Shown here: one piece after another, positions 15,483-22,644 of the stretch
Layout: every line of letters begins with the position of its first letter
How positions within the stretch are numbered: position 1 is the stretch's first letter
NCBI GenBank assembly: GCA_019751125.1
Contig: JAIENU010000102.1
Coordinates: forward strand, 1 to 44,814
Direction: 5' to 3'
Length of the DNA stretch: 44,814 bases
Source: Burkholderiales bacterium
Lineage (GTDB): Bacteria; Pseudomonadota; Gammaproteobacteria; Burkholderiales; SG8-41
Translations under genes and position numbers: made by a program
Notes under the pieces: model-generated
What the model saw: only the letters and a program-made list of their open reading frames with translations
Databases searched by the model: none
What the model was told of the DNA's origin: nothing

Positions 15483-16022
15483 ATGCCGGACTACCGTCGC
15501 AACCGTATTCCCGGCGGCACTTACTTCTTCACCGTCAACCTGCTCGACCGCCGGCGCCGCTTGCTGGTCGAGCATGTCGATGAATTACGTGCGGCGGTAC
15601 GTGGCGTACGCAACCGGCAACCATTTCATATCGATGCCTGGGTGGTGCTGCCGGAGCATCTGCATTGCCTGTGGACTCTGCCACCGGGAGATGCGGATTA
15701 TTCAAAGCGATGGAAGGCGATCAAGACCGCTTTTGCCAAAGTCGTGCCGCGGGAGGAGCCATTGTCCGAAGTCCGTCGTGCCAGGCATGAGCGCGGCATC
15801 TGGCAGCGGCGTTTCTGGGAGCATACGATCCGTGATGAGCGTGATTACGCGGCGCATATGGATTACATTCATTTCAATCCGGTGAAGCATGGCTGGGTGG
15901 AGCGGGTGGTGGATTGGCCGTATTCGTCGTTTCATCGGCTGGTTCGGGCGGGGGTTTATTCTTTGGATTGGGGTGGCGGGGATGAGGTGGAGGGAGTGTT
16001 TGGTGAGCGGGGGAATGATTGA
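15483..16022 (+). CDS. REP-associated tyrosine transposase (RAYT, Y1/HUH family)
   Basis: 179-residue single-strand DNA nuclease of the IS200/IS605-related RAYT group, which cuts REP sequences. The N-terminus PDYRRNRIPGGTYFFTVNLLD is typical. The HUH metal-binding pair appears as HLH at residues 59-61 (LPEHLHCLW), and the catalytic Tyr is probably Tyr128 in MDYIHFNPVKHGW. The length is normal and the frame intact. Inverted REP palindromes sit 72 bp upstream and directly downstream, which is the usual REPtron layout. Its stop overlaps the first candidate start of the small exported protein at 16015. Family activity is known from E. coli TnpA-REP; action on these REPs is inferred. Confidence 0.92.
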   Translation: MPDYRRNRIPGGTYFFTVNLLDRRRRLLVEHVDELRAAVRGVRNRQPFHIDAWVVLPEHLHCLWTLPPGDADYSKRWKAIKTAFAKVVPREEPLSEVRRARHERGIWQRRFWEHTIRDERDYAAHMDYIHFNPVKHGWVERVVDWPYSSFHRLVRAGVYSLDWGGGDEVEGVFGERGND

Positions 16023-16353
16023 GGTTTTCATTCGGCGGATGGCGCCGCTGCGCGCTGCGAAGCAAGTCCTCTTGGGGGGCGGCTTATCCGCCCTACGGTT
16101 GTTTGTGGTGTTTGCATTGGCGATCGCGCCAGCCTCAGCCCAGCACAAAGTTCCAACCGAAGCGCAGTGCCGCGAAATGGTCAACAGCATGCTGCAGACG
16201 ATGCGCACGGTTCCGGTCGAGCGCGAGTCGGATCGCCTGCGGGCGCGCGAGATCGCGGAACGTGCGGAGAAGGTGGTGCGCGACAACCGGGCGCGTGGTG
16301 CCAGCGAATGTGATTCCTGGGGGCAGATCACGAACATCGTGACGCGGCAGTAG
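16015..16353 (+). CDS. Small exported protein with REP-derived N-terminus, unknown function
   Basis: 112 residues if ATG 16015 is used. Residues 8-32 (IRRMAPLRAAKQVLL and on) are encoded entirely by the right REP element. The following LRLFVVFALAIAPASAQ is a good signal-peptide core with cleavage after SAQ. The mature part (about 69 residues, HKVPTEAQCREMVNSMLQTM) is charged and helical with two Cys and no known motif. The original start may have been a TTG or GTG near 16096-16105, after the REP, or may have been lost by REP insertion. The gene is followed by a shared terminator. I am fairly sure of the frame from the signal peptide, less of the start. Confidence 0.6.
   Translation: MIEVFIRRMAPLRAAKQVLLGGGLSALRLFVVFALAIAPASAQHKVPTEAQCREMVNSMLQTMRTVPVERESDRLRAREIAERAEKVVRDNRARGASECDSWGQITNIVTRQ
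16032..16098. repeat. REP element, right of the RAYT gene
   Basis: Starts CGGCGGATGGCGCCGCTGCG and ends GGCTTATCCGCCCTACGG. Its reverse complement matches the left REP (GTAGGGCGGATAAGC...GCGCCATCCGCCG) with a longer centre. It shares the string AAGTCCTCTTGGGGG, in inverse form, with the REP at 22579-22644. Confidence 0.85.
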
Positions 16354-16396
16354 CGGCGGAGTGCTGCGGTCACGGCTGCGATTGCGGCTCTCAAAC

Positions 16397-16428
16397 AAAA
16401 ACGGCGCCTCGATGGAGGCGCCGTTTTT
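16397..16428. terminator. Bidirectional rho-independent terminator
   Basis: AAAACGGCGCCTC, loop GATG, then GAGGCGCCGTTTT forms a perfect stem between the convergent small exported protein gene and the alpha/beta hydrolase gene, with A/T tracts on both sides. Confidence 0.9.
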
Positions 16429-16448
16429 TATGCTGCAGCCTGAGGCGG

Positions 16449-17855
16449 TTATTTTTTCTTTTTCGCCGGCGCTTTTTTCTTCGTGGCCGGTGCCGGGCGT
16501 GATGCGCTGGTCTTCAGGGAGACGATGTTCATTACGCGTTTTTTTGCGGCCGGCTTGCTGGTGCTGACTTTGACCACGGTTTTTTTGGCGGCAGCCCGGC
16601 TTGTTCTGACGGTGAGCACCTGTTTTTTCGCCGGTGGTGCGGCCTTGTCGAGCACGCCGCGCAGCCAGGCCCAGGCGGGCGGGGCCCAGAGGCGTTCGTT
16701 CTTGGCGGCGATGTGGCCGTCATCGGGGTAGACCCTGGCGACCCGGCCGTCGGCGGGCCCGGATTCGAGCAGCATGTAGAGGTTGCCGATCGGGGTCAGG
16801 TGGTCGATCTTGCCGTTGACCAGGTACATCGGCATGGTCAGCTTGTCGAGCAGGCCCTGGTCTTTCAGCGACCAGCGCAGGAATTCCTTGCGCTGTTCTT
16901 CCTCGGTGATGGCCTTCAGCGGCGGCCGGGTGCCGCGCGGGCCGAACCAGTTGGTCTTGGCGCGCTCGTAGGCGGCAGCGCGCCATTCGGCGCGTTCCTC
17001 ATCCGTGCCCCAGTAGCCGGCGCCGCCGGGTGCGCAGGAGATCACGCCCTTGATGCGCGCATCGTGCGCGGCGAGGCGGATCACCCACAGGCCGCCGCGG
17101 CTGACACCGAAGGCGCCGATGCGGTTGCCGTCGATCTCGGGACGTTTCTGCAGTTCGTCGATCGCGGCCTGCCAGGCGACGATGGATTCCGGTGCGTGCG
17201 GGAATGAGGTCTGTCCTGTCCCCGGCGCATCGACCACCAGCGCGGCCATGCCCTGCGACAGCGCGCCTTCGGCGTATTTCTCGCGGTCTTCCTTGTACAT
17301 GTCGGCGCCGCACATCACCAGCACCGCCGGCACCTTGTTCGATTTCGACGCGCCCTTGGGCAGGCGCAGATAGCCGGTGGCGGTCATGCTGTTCTTGTTG
17401 ATCACCAGCGGCTGCGGCGGATTGTCGAGCAGCGCGGCGGATTTGCGGAAGCAGCGCAGGTAGTCTTCATAGGACTGCGCCTTCAGCGGGCTCATGTCCG
17501 GCGGGCAGATCGACGAGCCCGACCAGTACGGCGCCGGGAAGCGGGCGAGGCTGTAATAGGACTTGGCCTGGATATAGGCCTGGCGCGCGGCGTCACGGTC
17601 TTTTGCAGCGAGCAGGGCGTCGCCCTTTTTCTCGTATTCGGCGCCGACTGCGCTCCACACCGGCACCCAGTCTTCGTCTTCAGTGCTTTTGATTTTGGCG
17701 ACGGTGTCGATCAGCAGCTGCATGTCGTCGATCAGGTTGAACCAGCGGCGGTAGAAGCCGCCGATGCCGACGACGAAGGGATCCTCGCCGGAGAGCATAG
17801 GCAACGAGGCAAGGATGGCGGCTTTGCTGGACGTGGGGCTTGAAGCGGCTGGCAT
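16449..17855 (-). CDS. Alpha/beta hydrolase with lysine-rich tail (FrsA/pseudooxynicotine-hydrolase-like)
   Basis: 468-residue predicted esterase or C-C hydrolase. A helical N-terminal part (about 1-130, with GIGGFYRRWFNLIDDMQLLI) precedes the hydrolase core (PAVLVMCGADMYKEDREKYA; DAPGTGQTSFP). The nucleophile elbow GVSRGG lies near residue 248, an Asp in NGKIDHLTPIGN near 358 and a His in PDDGHIAAKN near 382. This arrangement recalls FrsA and 2,6-dihydroxypseudooxynicotine hydrolase. The last about 65 residues are Lys/Ala/Pro-rich (AAKKTVVKV, PAAKKRV, KKKAPAKKKK), like histone-like tails and unusual for a hydrolase. ATG 17855 is chosen because GGAGGAG precedes it; a TTG at 17873 would put that site inside the gene. 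Confidence 0.8.
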   Translation of the reverse strand: MPAASSPTSSKAAILASLPMLSGEDPFVVGIGGFYRRWFNLIDDMQLLIDTVAKIKSTEDEDWVPVWSAVGAEYEKKGDALLAAKDRDAARQAYIQAKSYYSLARFPAPYWSGSSICPPDMSPLKAQSYEDYLRCFRKSAALLDNPPQPLVINKNSMTATGYLRLPKGASKSNKVPAVLVMCGADMYKEDREKYAEGALSQGMAALVVDAPGTGQTSFPHAPESIVAWQAAIDELQKRPEIDGNRIGAFGVSRGGLWVIRLAAHDARIKGVISCAPGGAGYWGTDEERAEWRAAAYERAKTNWFGPRGTRPPLKAITEEEQRKEFLRWSLKDQGLLDKLTMPMYLVNGKIDHLTPIGNLYMLLESGPADGRVARVYPDDGHIAAKNERLWAPPAWAWLRGVLDKAAPPAKKQVLTVRTSRAAAKKTVVKVSTSKPAAKKRVMNIVSLKTSASRPAPATKKKAPAKKKK

Positions 17856-17969
17856 GAAACTCCTCCGGAACAAAGATAGTGGTCTGGCGCTTGGCGCGGT
17901 CGCTATTCTGTCGCAAGGCCAAATTGGGCGCTATGCCACAGCCGCGTGACGGCGGCAATCGCAGAATTT

Positions 17970-17998
17970 TTGCAAGTTATTGTTTATTAATAATAATT
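17970..17998 (+). promoter_or_regulatory. Possible promoter for the Bug/decarboxylase operon
   Basis: TTGCAA at 17970-17975 followed by an A/T-rich spacer and AATAAT/ATAATT at 17992-17998 (16-17 bp) forms a reasonable sigma70-type promoter about 115 bp before the Bug gene at 18112. The 256-bp gap between the hydrolase and Bug genes otherwise shows no gene. Confidence 0.4.
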
Positions 17999-18111
17999 TT
18001 ATTGCGGCTCAGCGCGGGGCGAAACCGCGCAATTAACAATGTGTTTATCGCATGGCGGTTTGCGCGGTGACGCGCTTCGGCGACAATGGCCGCTCATCTG
18101 GAGGAGATGAC

Positions 18112-19134
18112 ATGCACCATGACAACAGCGGGGCCGCGTCCATCACGCGCCTGCAGCGGCGCAGTGAAGGTGCGAAAAATATGCGACGGCTGCTTGCAAC
18201 CGTTCTGCTGCTGACCGCCCCGGCGGTGATTGCGGCCTATCCGGAACGCCCGCTGCGGATGATCGTGCCGCAGGCGGTGGGTGCTTCCACCGACAACGTC
18301 GCGCGCATCGTCGCCACCGAACTGGCGCGTGAGCTGGGCCAGAACGTGATCGTCGACAACCGGCCGGGCGCTGCGCTGCAGCTGGGCATGGAACTCACCG
18401 CGCGGGCGCCGGCTGACGGCTACACCATCGGTTATGCGCCTATCGGTTCCCTGGCGATCGGCCCGCATCTGGTGAAAAAGCCGCTGATCGACGCGCTGCG
18501 CGAGCTGGCGCCGGTGGGCCAGACCATCACCGGCCACATGATGCTGCTCGCCGGGCCGAAGACGCCGTTCAGAACTGTGCGCGAGGTGATCGACTTCGCG
18601 AAACAGAATCCCGGCAAATTGTTCAACGCGTCGTCGAGCAACGGTTCGCCCGGCCACATCGGTTTCGAGTTGCTGAAGACGATGACCGGCATCCAGGTCA
18701 CCCATGTGCCGTACAAGGGTGGTCCGGCGGCGATCTCCGACCTGATGGGCGGACAGGTGCAGCTGATGATGGAAGGGCTCAATTCGGCGAGCGGCCACGT
18801 CAAGGCCGGCCGCGTGCGCGGGCTCGCGGTGACCGGTGCCAAACGTTCGCCGGTGTTTCCCGAGGTGCCGACGCTGATCGAATCCGGCGTCGCCGGCTAT
18901 GAAGCCACCACATGGCACGGCGTGGTCGCCCCGGCAGGCATTTCACGCGCGGCGGTCGCGGTGCTCAACAAAAAGCTCAACCTCGCGGTAATGTCGACGG
19001 CGGCGAGCGAAAAAATCTTTGCACTGGGTTCGGAGCCGCTGGTCGGCACGCCTGAGGCGTTCTGGGCGCTGGTGCGCAGCGATTCGGTGAAGTGGGCGGA
19101 GGTCATCCGCCGTGCCGGCGCAAAGATCGATTGA
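18112..19134 (+). CDS. Bug/TctC-family periplasmic solute-binding protein (copy 3)
   Basis: 340 residues from ATG 18112, which has a strong GGAGGAG ribosome site. This gives a long basic leader before the hydrophobic core MRRLLATVLLLTAPAVIAAY. ATG 18181, right at that core, is an alternative (317 residues) but has a poor ribosome site. Family segments: YPERPLRMIVPQAVGASTDN, VIVDNRPGAALQLGMEL, VTHVPYKGGPAAISDLMGG, FPEVPTLIESGVAGYEATTW. First gene of a run of six same-strand genes containing a second Bug gene and a split TPP decarboxylase. It probably binds a carboxylate used by that enzyme. Confidence 0.9.
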   Translation: MHHDNSGAASITRLQRRSEGAKNMRRLLATVLLLTAPAVIAAYPERPLRMIVPQAVGASTDNVARIVATELARELGQNVIVDNRPGAALQLGMELTARAPADGYTIGYAPIGSLAIGPHLVKKPLIDALRELAPVGQTITGHMMLLAGPKTPFRTVREVIDFAKQNPGKLFNASSSNGSPGHIGFELLKTMTGIQVTHVPYKGGPAAISDLMGGQVQLMMEGLNSASGHVKAGRVRGLAVTGAKRSPVFPEVPTLIESGVAGYEATTWHGVVAPAGISRAAVAVLNKKLNLAVMSTAASEKIFALGSEPLVGTPEAFWALVRSDSVKWAEVIRRAGAKID

Positions 19135-19220
19135 TGGTTTTGATCCAATACACCGGCTGACCGCGGGCATCCACAACAACAGCGGCAGCAAAAAAACACA
19201 ATGAGCGAGGAGGAAGTCCA

Positions 19221-20222
19221 ATGCATGCGTTGATTCGTGTATCAGGCCTTGTGGCGCTGCTGGTCCCGGCGGTGCTGTTCGCGCAGATGCTTTTTGCGAA
19301 GGCGGTTTTTGCGCAGAACTTCCCCGGCGGCAAGCCGGCGCGCATTCTTGTCGGGTTCTCGCCCGGCGGCGGCGTGGATACCACGGCGCGGATGATGGCG
19401 CAGGCGCTGGGTGATTTGTGGGGCAATACCGTGCTGGTCGAGAACCGGCCCGGTGCCGCCGGCAATGTGGCCAACGAGGTCACGGCGAAAGCGCCTCCTG
19501 ACGGTTACACCATGGTCCTGTGCAACATCGGCTCGCACGCAATCACCCCGGCCCGTTTTGCAAAAAAACTGTCGTACGACCCGATCGGCGATTTCGCCTT
19601 TCCGGTGATGATCGGTGGTGTGCTCAATGTGTTCATGGTGCACCCCTCGATGCCGGTGCGCAGCCTGCAGCAGTACATCGATTACGCGCGCAAGGCACCG
19701 GGCAAGCTCAACTTCGGTTCTTCCGGCGTCGGCGCTTCGCCGCACCTGTCGATCGAGCTGTGGAAGATGATGAGCAAGATCAACATCGTGCATGTGCCGT
19801 ACAAGGGCGCTGCGCAGGCGCTGGGCGACGCGATCAGCGGCCACATCGAATCCTCGGTGGGCAATCTCGCCGGCGCGCCGCTGGCGGCGATCAAGGCCGG
19901 CCGCGTGCGCGCGCTGGCGGTGACTTCGGGTGTGCGCAGCCCGCAATTGCCCGAGGTGCCGACCTTCGCCGAATCCGGCGTGCCCGGCTACGACGTCACC
20001 GGCTGGTACGGGCTGTGCACACAAAGCAGGGTGCCGCAGGCCATCCTTGCGCGTATCAACGCCGACGGCAACAAGATCCTCGCCGGTCCGCTGAAGCAGC
20101 GGCTCGAAGACCAGGGCGTGACCGTGACCCCGGGGACGCCGGAGCAGTTTCTCGCCCACGTGAAGGTCGAAATCGCGAAATGGACCAAGGTCGTAGCCGA
20201 CGCCAAGCTCGAAGGCGACTGA
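19221..20222 (+). CDS. Bug/TctC-family periplasmic solute-binding protein (copy 4)
   Basis: 333 residues. The signal peptide MHALIRVSGLVALLVPAVLF continues to about residue 32 (FAQ/NFPG). Then KPARILVGFSPGGGVDTTAR (about 38-57), VLVENRPGAAGNVANE (about 72-87), IVHVPYKGAAQALGDAISG (about 190) and LPEVPTFAESGVPGYDVTGW. Start ATG 19221 follows GAGGAGGAAG. It lies 86 bp after copy 3, so this operon carries two Bug receptors in tandem. They differ clearly in sequence, which argues against a very recent tandem duplication. The TPP decarboxylase alpha gene follows after 39 bp. Confidence 0.93.
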   Translation: MHALIRVSGLVALLVPAVLFAQMLFAKAVFAQNFPGGKPARILVGFSPGGGVDTTARMMAQALGDLWGNTVLVENRPGAAGNVANEVTAKAPPDGYTMVLCNIGSHAITPARFAKKLSYDPIGDFAFPVMIGGVLNVFMVHPSMPVRSLQQYIDYARKAPGKLNFGSSGVGASPHLSIELWKMMSKINIVHVPYKGAAQALGDAISGHIESSVGNLAGAPLAAIKAGRVRALAVTSGVRSPQLPEVPTFAESGVPGYDVTGWYGLCTQSRVPQAILARINADGNKILAGPLKQRLEDQGVTVTPGTPEQFLAHVKVEIAKWTKVVADAKLEGD

Positions 20223-20261
20223 AGCGCGATCCAATCAACCCGTAACCAGGAGTGTTGCAAC

Positions 20262-20783
20262 ATGAATGACGGATCACCCGCCCACCTGAGCCCGGAGACC
20301 GTGCTCGAGCAGTTGAAAAAGCACGGGGTCACCCACGTGGTGTGGCTGCCTGACAGCGAGACCAACTGGCTCTACCTGCTGATGAAGGCCGAGCCTTCGC
20401 TGACGCTGGTGCCGGTGCCGCGCGAGGGATTGGCCTGCTCGATCGCGGCGGGTCTGGCCGCCGGCGGCAAGGTGCCGGTGATCCTGGTGCAGAACACCGG
20501 GCTGATGGAGTCGGGCGATTCGATCCGCGGCTGGCTGTTCGGCCTCGAAATCCCGGTGGTGTTCATGGTCGGCATGCGCGGCTGGTCGCGGCACGGCCCG
20601 CCCACCGCGGACACCGCCTCGCTCTACACCGAGCCCTTCCTCAACGCCTTCCGCATCAACTACTACCTGGTCGAGAGTGATGCCGATGTCGGGCGCATTA
20701 GTTACGCCTTCGAGGAATCGAAGCGCACAAAACGCCCGGTCGCGGTGCTGGTCGGTGACGAATACCACGGCTTCAACAAATAA
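20262..20783 (+). CDS. Thiamine-diphosphate decarboxylase, alpha (Pyr-domain) subunit, sulfopyruvate-decarboxylase-like
   Basis: 173-residue protein equal to the pyrimidine-binding domain of TPP enzymes, as in ComD-type sulfopyruvate or phosphonopyruvate decarboxylases. It starts SPETVLEQLKKHGVTHVVWLP, has the conserved glutamate region PVPREGLACSIAAGLAAGGK (about residue 47-66) and LVQNTGLMESGDSIRGW (about 72-88). The PP domain is missing because it is encoded by the next gene, 32 bp downstream. The two chains would form an alpha-beta enzyme that decarboxylates a 2-oxo acid. Sulfopyruvate is only one candidate; no sulfolactate or phosphonate genes are near. The tandem Bug genes upstream suggest an imported acid as precursor. 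Confidence 0.82.
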   Translation: MNDGSPAHLSPETVLEQLKKHGVTHVVWLPDSETNWLYLLMKAEPSLTLVPVPREGLACSIAAGLAAGGKVPVILVQNTGLMESGDSIRGWLFGLEIPVVFMVGMRGWSRHGPPTADTASLYTEPFLNAFRINYYLVESDADVGRISYAFEESKRTKRPVAVLVGDEYHGFNK

Positions 20784-20815
20784 AAACAGAACTAAAAATA
20801 AAAGGAAAAACAAAC

Positions 20816-21403
20816 ATGATCGATACTGAAGCCTTGCTCAAGGCATTCAACGCGCATCGCGGCGACGCCATCGTCGTGCCCGGACGCGGCGGCAAGTACT
20901 GGGTGCATATCAGCGGCGAGCCGCATCTTGATCTGCCGATGGGCGACCCGGCGATGGGCGGCCACGCCGCCTTCGCCTTCGGCCTTGCGCTGGCGCAGCC
21001 GAAACGCCGCGTGGTGCTGTTTGATTCCGAGGGCGACCTGCAGATGGGGCTGGGCATCCTGCTCACCATCGCCGAGCTGAAGCCGGCGAACTTCTATCAT
21101 TTCCTGCTCGACAACGAGTGTTACGCCACCACCGGCGGCCAGCCGGTGCCGAACGCGAAGAACGTCGATTACGAAATGATGGCCAAAGCCTCTGGTTACC
21201 CGCGCACCTATTCCTTCACCGAACTGGACAAGGTGACTGCGGCGCTGCCGGAAATCCTCGGCAAGCCGGGGCCGGTGTTTGTGGCGATGAAGGTCAATCC
21301 CGATGTCGAGAACCGGCCGATCAACCAGCGTGTGCGCTGGCGCACCCGCGGCTGGACGCAGGTGATCGGTGATCTGCAGCGTAAACTCGGCATCGCCGCC
21401 TGA
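20816..21403 (+). CDS. Thiamine-diphosphate decarboxylase, beta (PP-domain) subunit
   Basis: 195-residue protein equal to the diphosphate-binding domain of TPP enzymes (ComE-like). The cofactor motif begins DSEGDLQMGLGILLTIAELK (about 65-84) and ends LDNECYATTGGQPVP (about 99-113), the family's GD-x(25-30)-N pattern with Glu after Asn. DLPMGDPAMGGHAAFAFGLA (about 40-59) is the conserved start of the domain. It pairs with the alpha gene 32 bp upstream. The C-terminal segment DVENRPINQRVRWRTRGWTQ is charged and may be subunit contact surface. Substrate not determined. Confidence 0.85.
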   Translation: MIDTEALLKAFNAHRGDAIVVPGRGGKYWVHISGEPHLDLPMGDPAMGGHAAFAFGLALAQPKRRVVLFDSEGDLQMGLGILLTIAELKPANFYHFLLDNECYATTGGQPVPNAKNVDYEMMAKASGYPRTYSFTELDKVTAALPEILGKPGPVFVAMKVNPDVENRPINQRVRWRTRGWTQVIGDLQRKLGIAA

Positions 21404-21416
21404 AGAAAGGACTGAC

Positions 21417-21929
21417 ATGGATGTTGCAACCGCGGGCATGCTGACCCGCTACAAACAATGGTCCAACCGCGTCATGTTCGATGCCATCGCCAAACTGCCG
21501 GAGGGCGAGGCGCTGAAGCCGCGCCCTTCGCTGTTCAAGAACATGGTGCACACGCTGAACCACAACTATGTGATCGACCGCATCTGGCAGGCGCACCTCG
21601 AGGGTCGCGAACACGGTTACGAGGCGCGCAACACCAGGGACCATCCGCCACTCGAAGAACTGGCACGGCTGCAGGACGGCATCGACGACTGGTATGTCCG
21701 CTGGGCCGATGCGCAGAGCGCGGCCACGCTGGCCGAGGTCGTGCATTACACACTGGTCGGCGGCAACCAGGGTTCGATGACCCGCGGTGAAATCCTGCTG
21801 CATCTGGCGATGCACACCAATTACCACCGCGGTTTTGTGTCGGACATGATCTATGGCGTGGCCGGCCACCGGCCGCCAACCATGGACCTGCCGGTGTACA
21901 TGCGCGAGGGCGTTGCCCCTAAAGCCTGA
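21417..21929 (+). CDS. DinB-like metal-binding four-helix protein
   Basis: 170 residues, helical, with the DinB/YfiT pattern of three histidines: MVHTLNHNYVIDRIW (about residue 45) and EILLHLAMHTNYHRGFVSDM (about 126-145). The His set would hold a divalent metal, as in thiol-dependent S-transferases and hydrolases of this superfamily. ATG 21417 is chosen because GAAAGGA precedes it and it is 13 bp after the decarboxylase beta stop, so it belongs to the operon. A thiol-dependent isomerase or a carrier-release step is possible; the DNA-damage link of the family name is not supported by the context. Confidence 0.82.
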   Translation: MDVATAGMLTRYKQWSNRVMFDAIAKLPEGEALKPRPSLFKNMVHTLNHNYVIDRIWQAHLEGREHGYEARNTRDHPPLEELARLQDGIDDWYVRWADAQSAATLAEVVHYTLVGGNQGSMTRGEILLHLAMHTNYHRGFVSDMIYGVAGHRPPTMDLPVYMREGVAPKA

Positions 21930-22053
21930 AAAAACCGCAGCTTGGCGCTGGTGCGCCGGGTTGCGTTGACCATGCCCGGAGCCGGGCGTAGCATCGTTTT
22001 TGCGGCACCCGGATTCTCAGCATGTTCCCGTCATCTCGCCCCGGAGGTGCATC

Positions 22054-22488
22054 ATGGCTGAACGCACGATACGCGACATCATTGCCGGTCAGGACCTGCT
22101 GACCGCGCCCCCGCAAATCACCGTGGCCGAAGCGGCGCGCCAGATGCGCCAGCGCAACGTCGGCGCGATGCTGGTGGTGGAGGGCGGCAAACTCGCCGGC
22201 ATCTTCACCGAGCGCGACGCGCTGTTCCGCGTGGTTGCCGCCGGCCTCGACAGCTCGACCACACCCCTGCAGGTGGTGATGACCGCCAAGCCGCAGAGCA
22301 TCGACCCCGATCAGGATTTCGCCCACGCGCTGGCGATGATGCATGAAGGCCGTTTTCGCCACCTGCCGGTGACCGAAGGCGGCCGCCCGGTGGGCATGCT
22401 CTCGGTGCGCGATGCGCTGGGGCCGGAGCTCGAGTCTTTTGTCTACGAACTGCTCAGGCAGGAGCAGGTGAGCCAGATTTTGGCCTAG
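22054..22488 (+). CDS. CBS-domain-pair protein
   Basis: 144-residue regulatory protein formed of two CBS domains, about 8-65 (TAPPQITVAEAARQMRQRNV, GIFTERDALFRVV) and about 73-130 (TAKPQSIDPDQDFAHALAMM, GMLSVRDALGPEL). Such pairs bind adenine nucleotides and report energy state. There is no attached enzyme domain. ATG 22054 has a CCGGAGG ribosome site. It lies 124 bp beyond the DinB-like gene and may be separately transcribed. REP elements close the region downstream. Confidence 0.88.
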   Translation: MAERTIRDIIAGQDLLTAPPQITVAEAARQMRQRNVGAMLVVEGGKLAGIFTERDALFRVVAAGLDSSTTPLQVVMTAKPQSIDPDQDFAHALAMMHEGRFRHLPVTEGGRPVGMLSVRDALGPELESFVYELLRQEQVSQILA

Positions 22489-22517
22489 GCACTGCGGCGA
22501 TTAAGTCGTGTGGCTGT

Positions 22518-22644
22518 GTAGGGCGGATGAGGAGCGGAGCGACGTTATCCGCCGAATGCATTTAAAGGTCAGTGACATACGGCGGATGGCGCCGCCAAGC
22601 GGCTTCCCCCAAGAGGACTTCCTTCGGGGCGTATCCGCCCTACG
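22518..22644. repeat. Pair of inverted REP elements (BIME-like) distant from the RAYT gene
   Basis: REP a (22518-22554, GTAGGGCGGATGAGG...TTATCCGCCG) and REP b (22579-22644, CGGCGGATGGCGCCGCC...GTATCCGCCCTAC) face each other, 24 bp apart. Both match the REPs beside the RAYT gene 6.5 kb away, including CCCCCAAGAGGACTT in REP b. They fill the gap between two convergent genes and touch the stop codon of the MFS gene at 22645. Confidence 0.88.
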
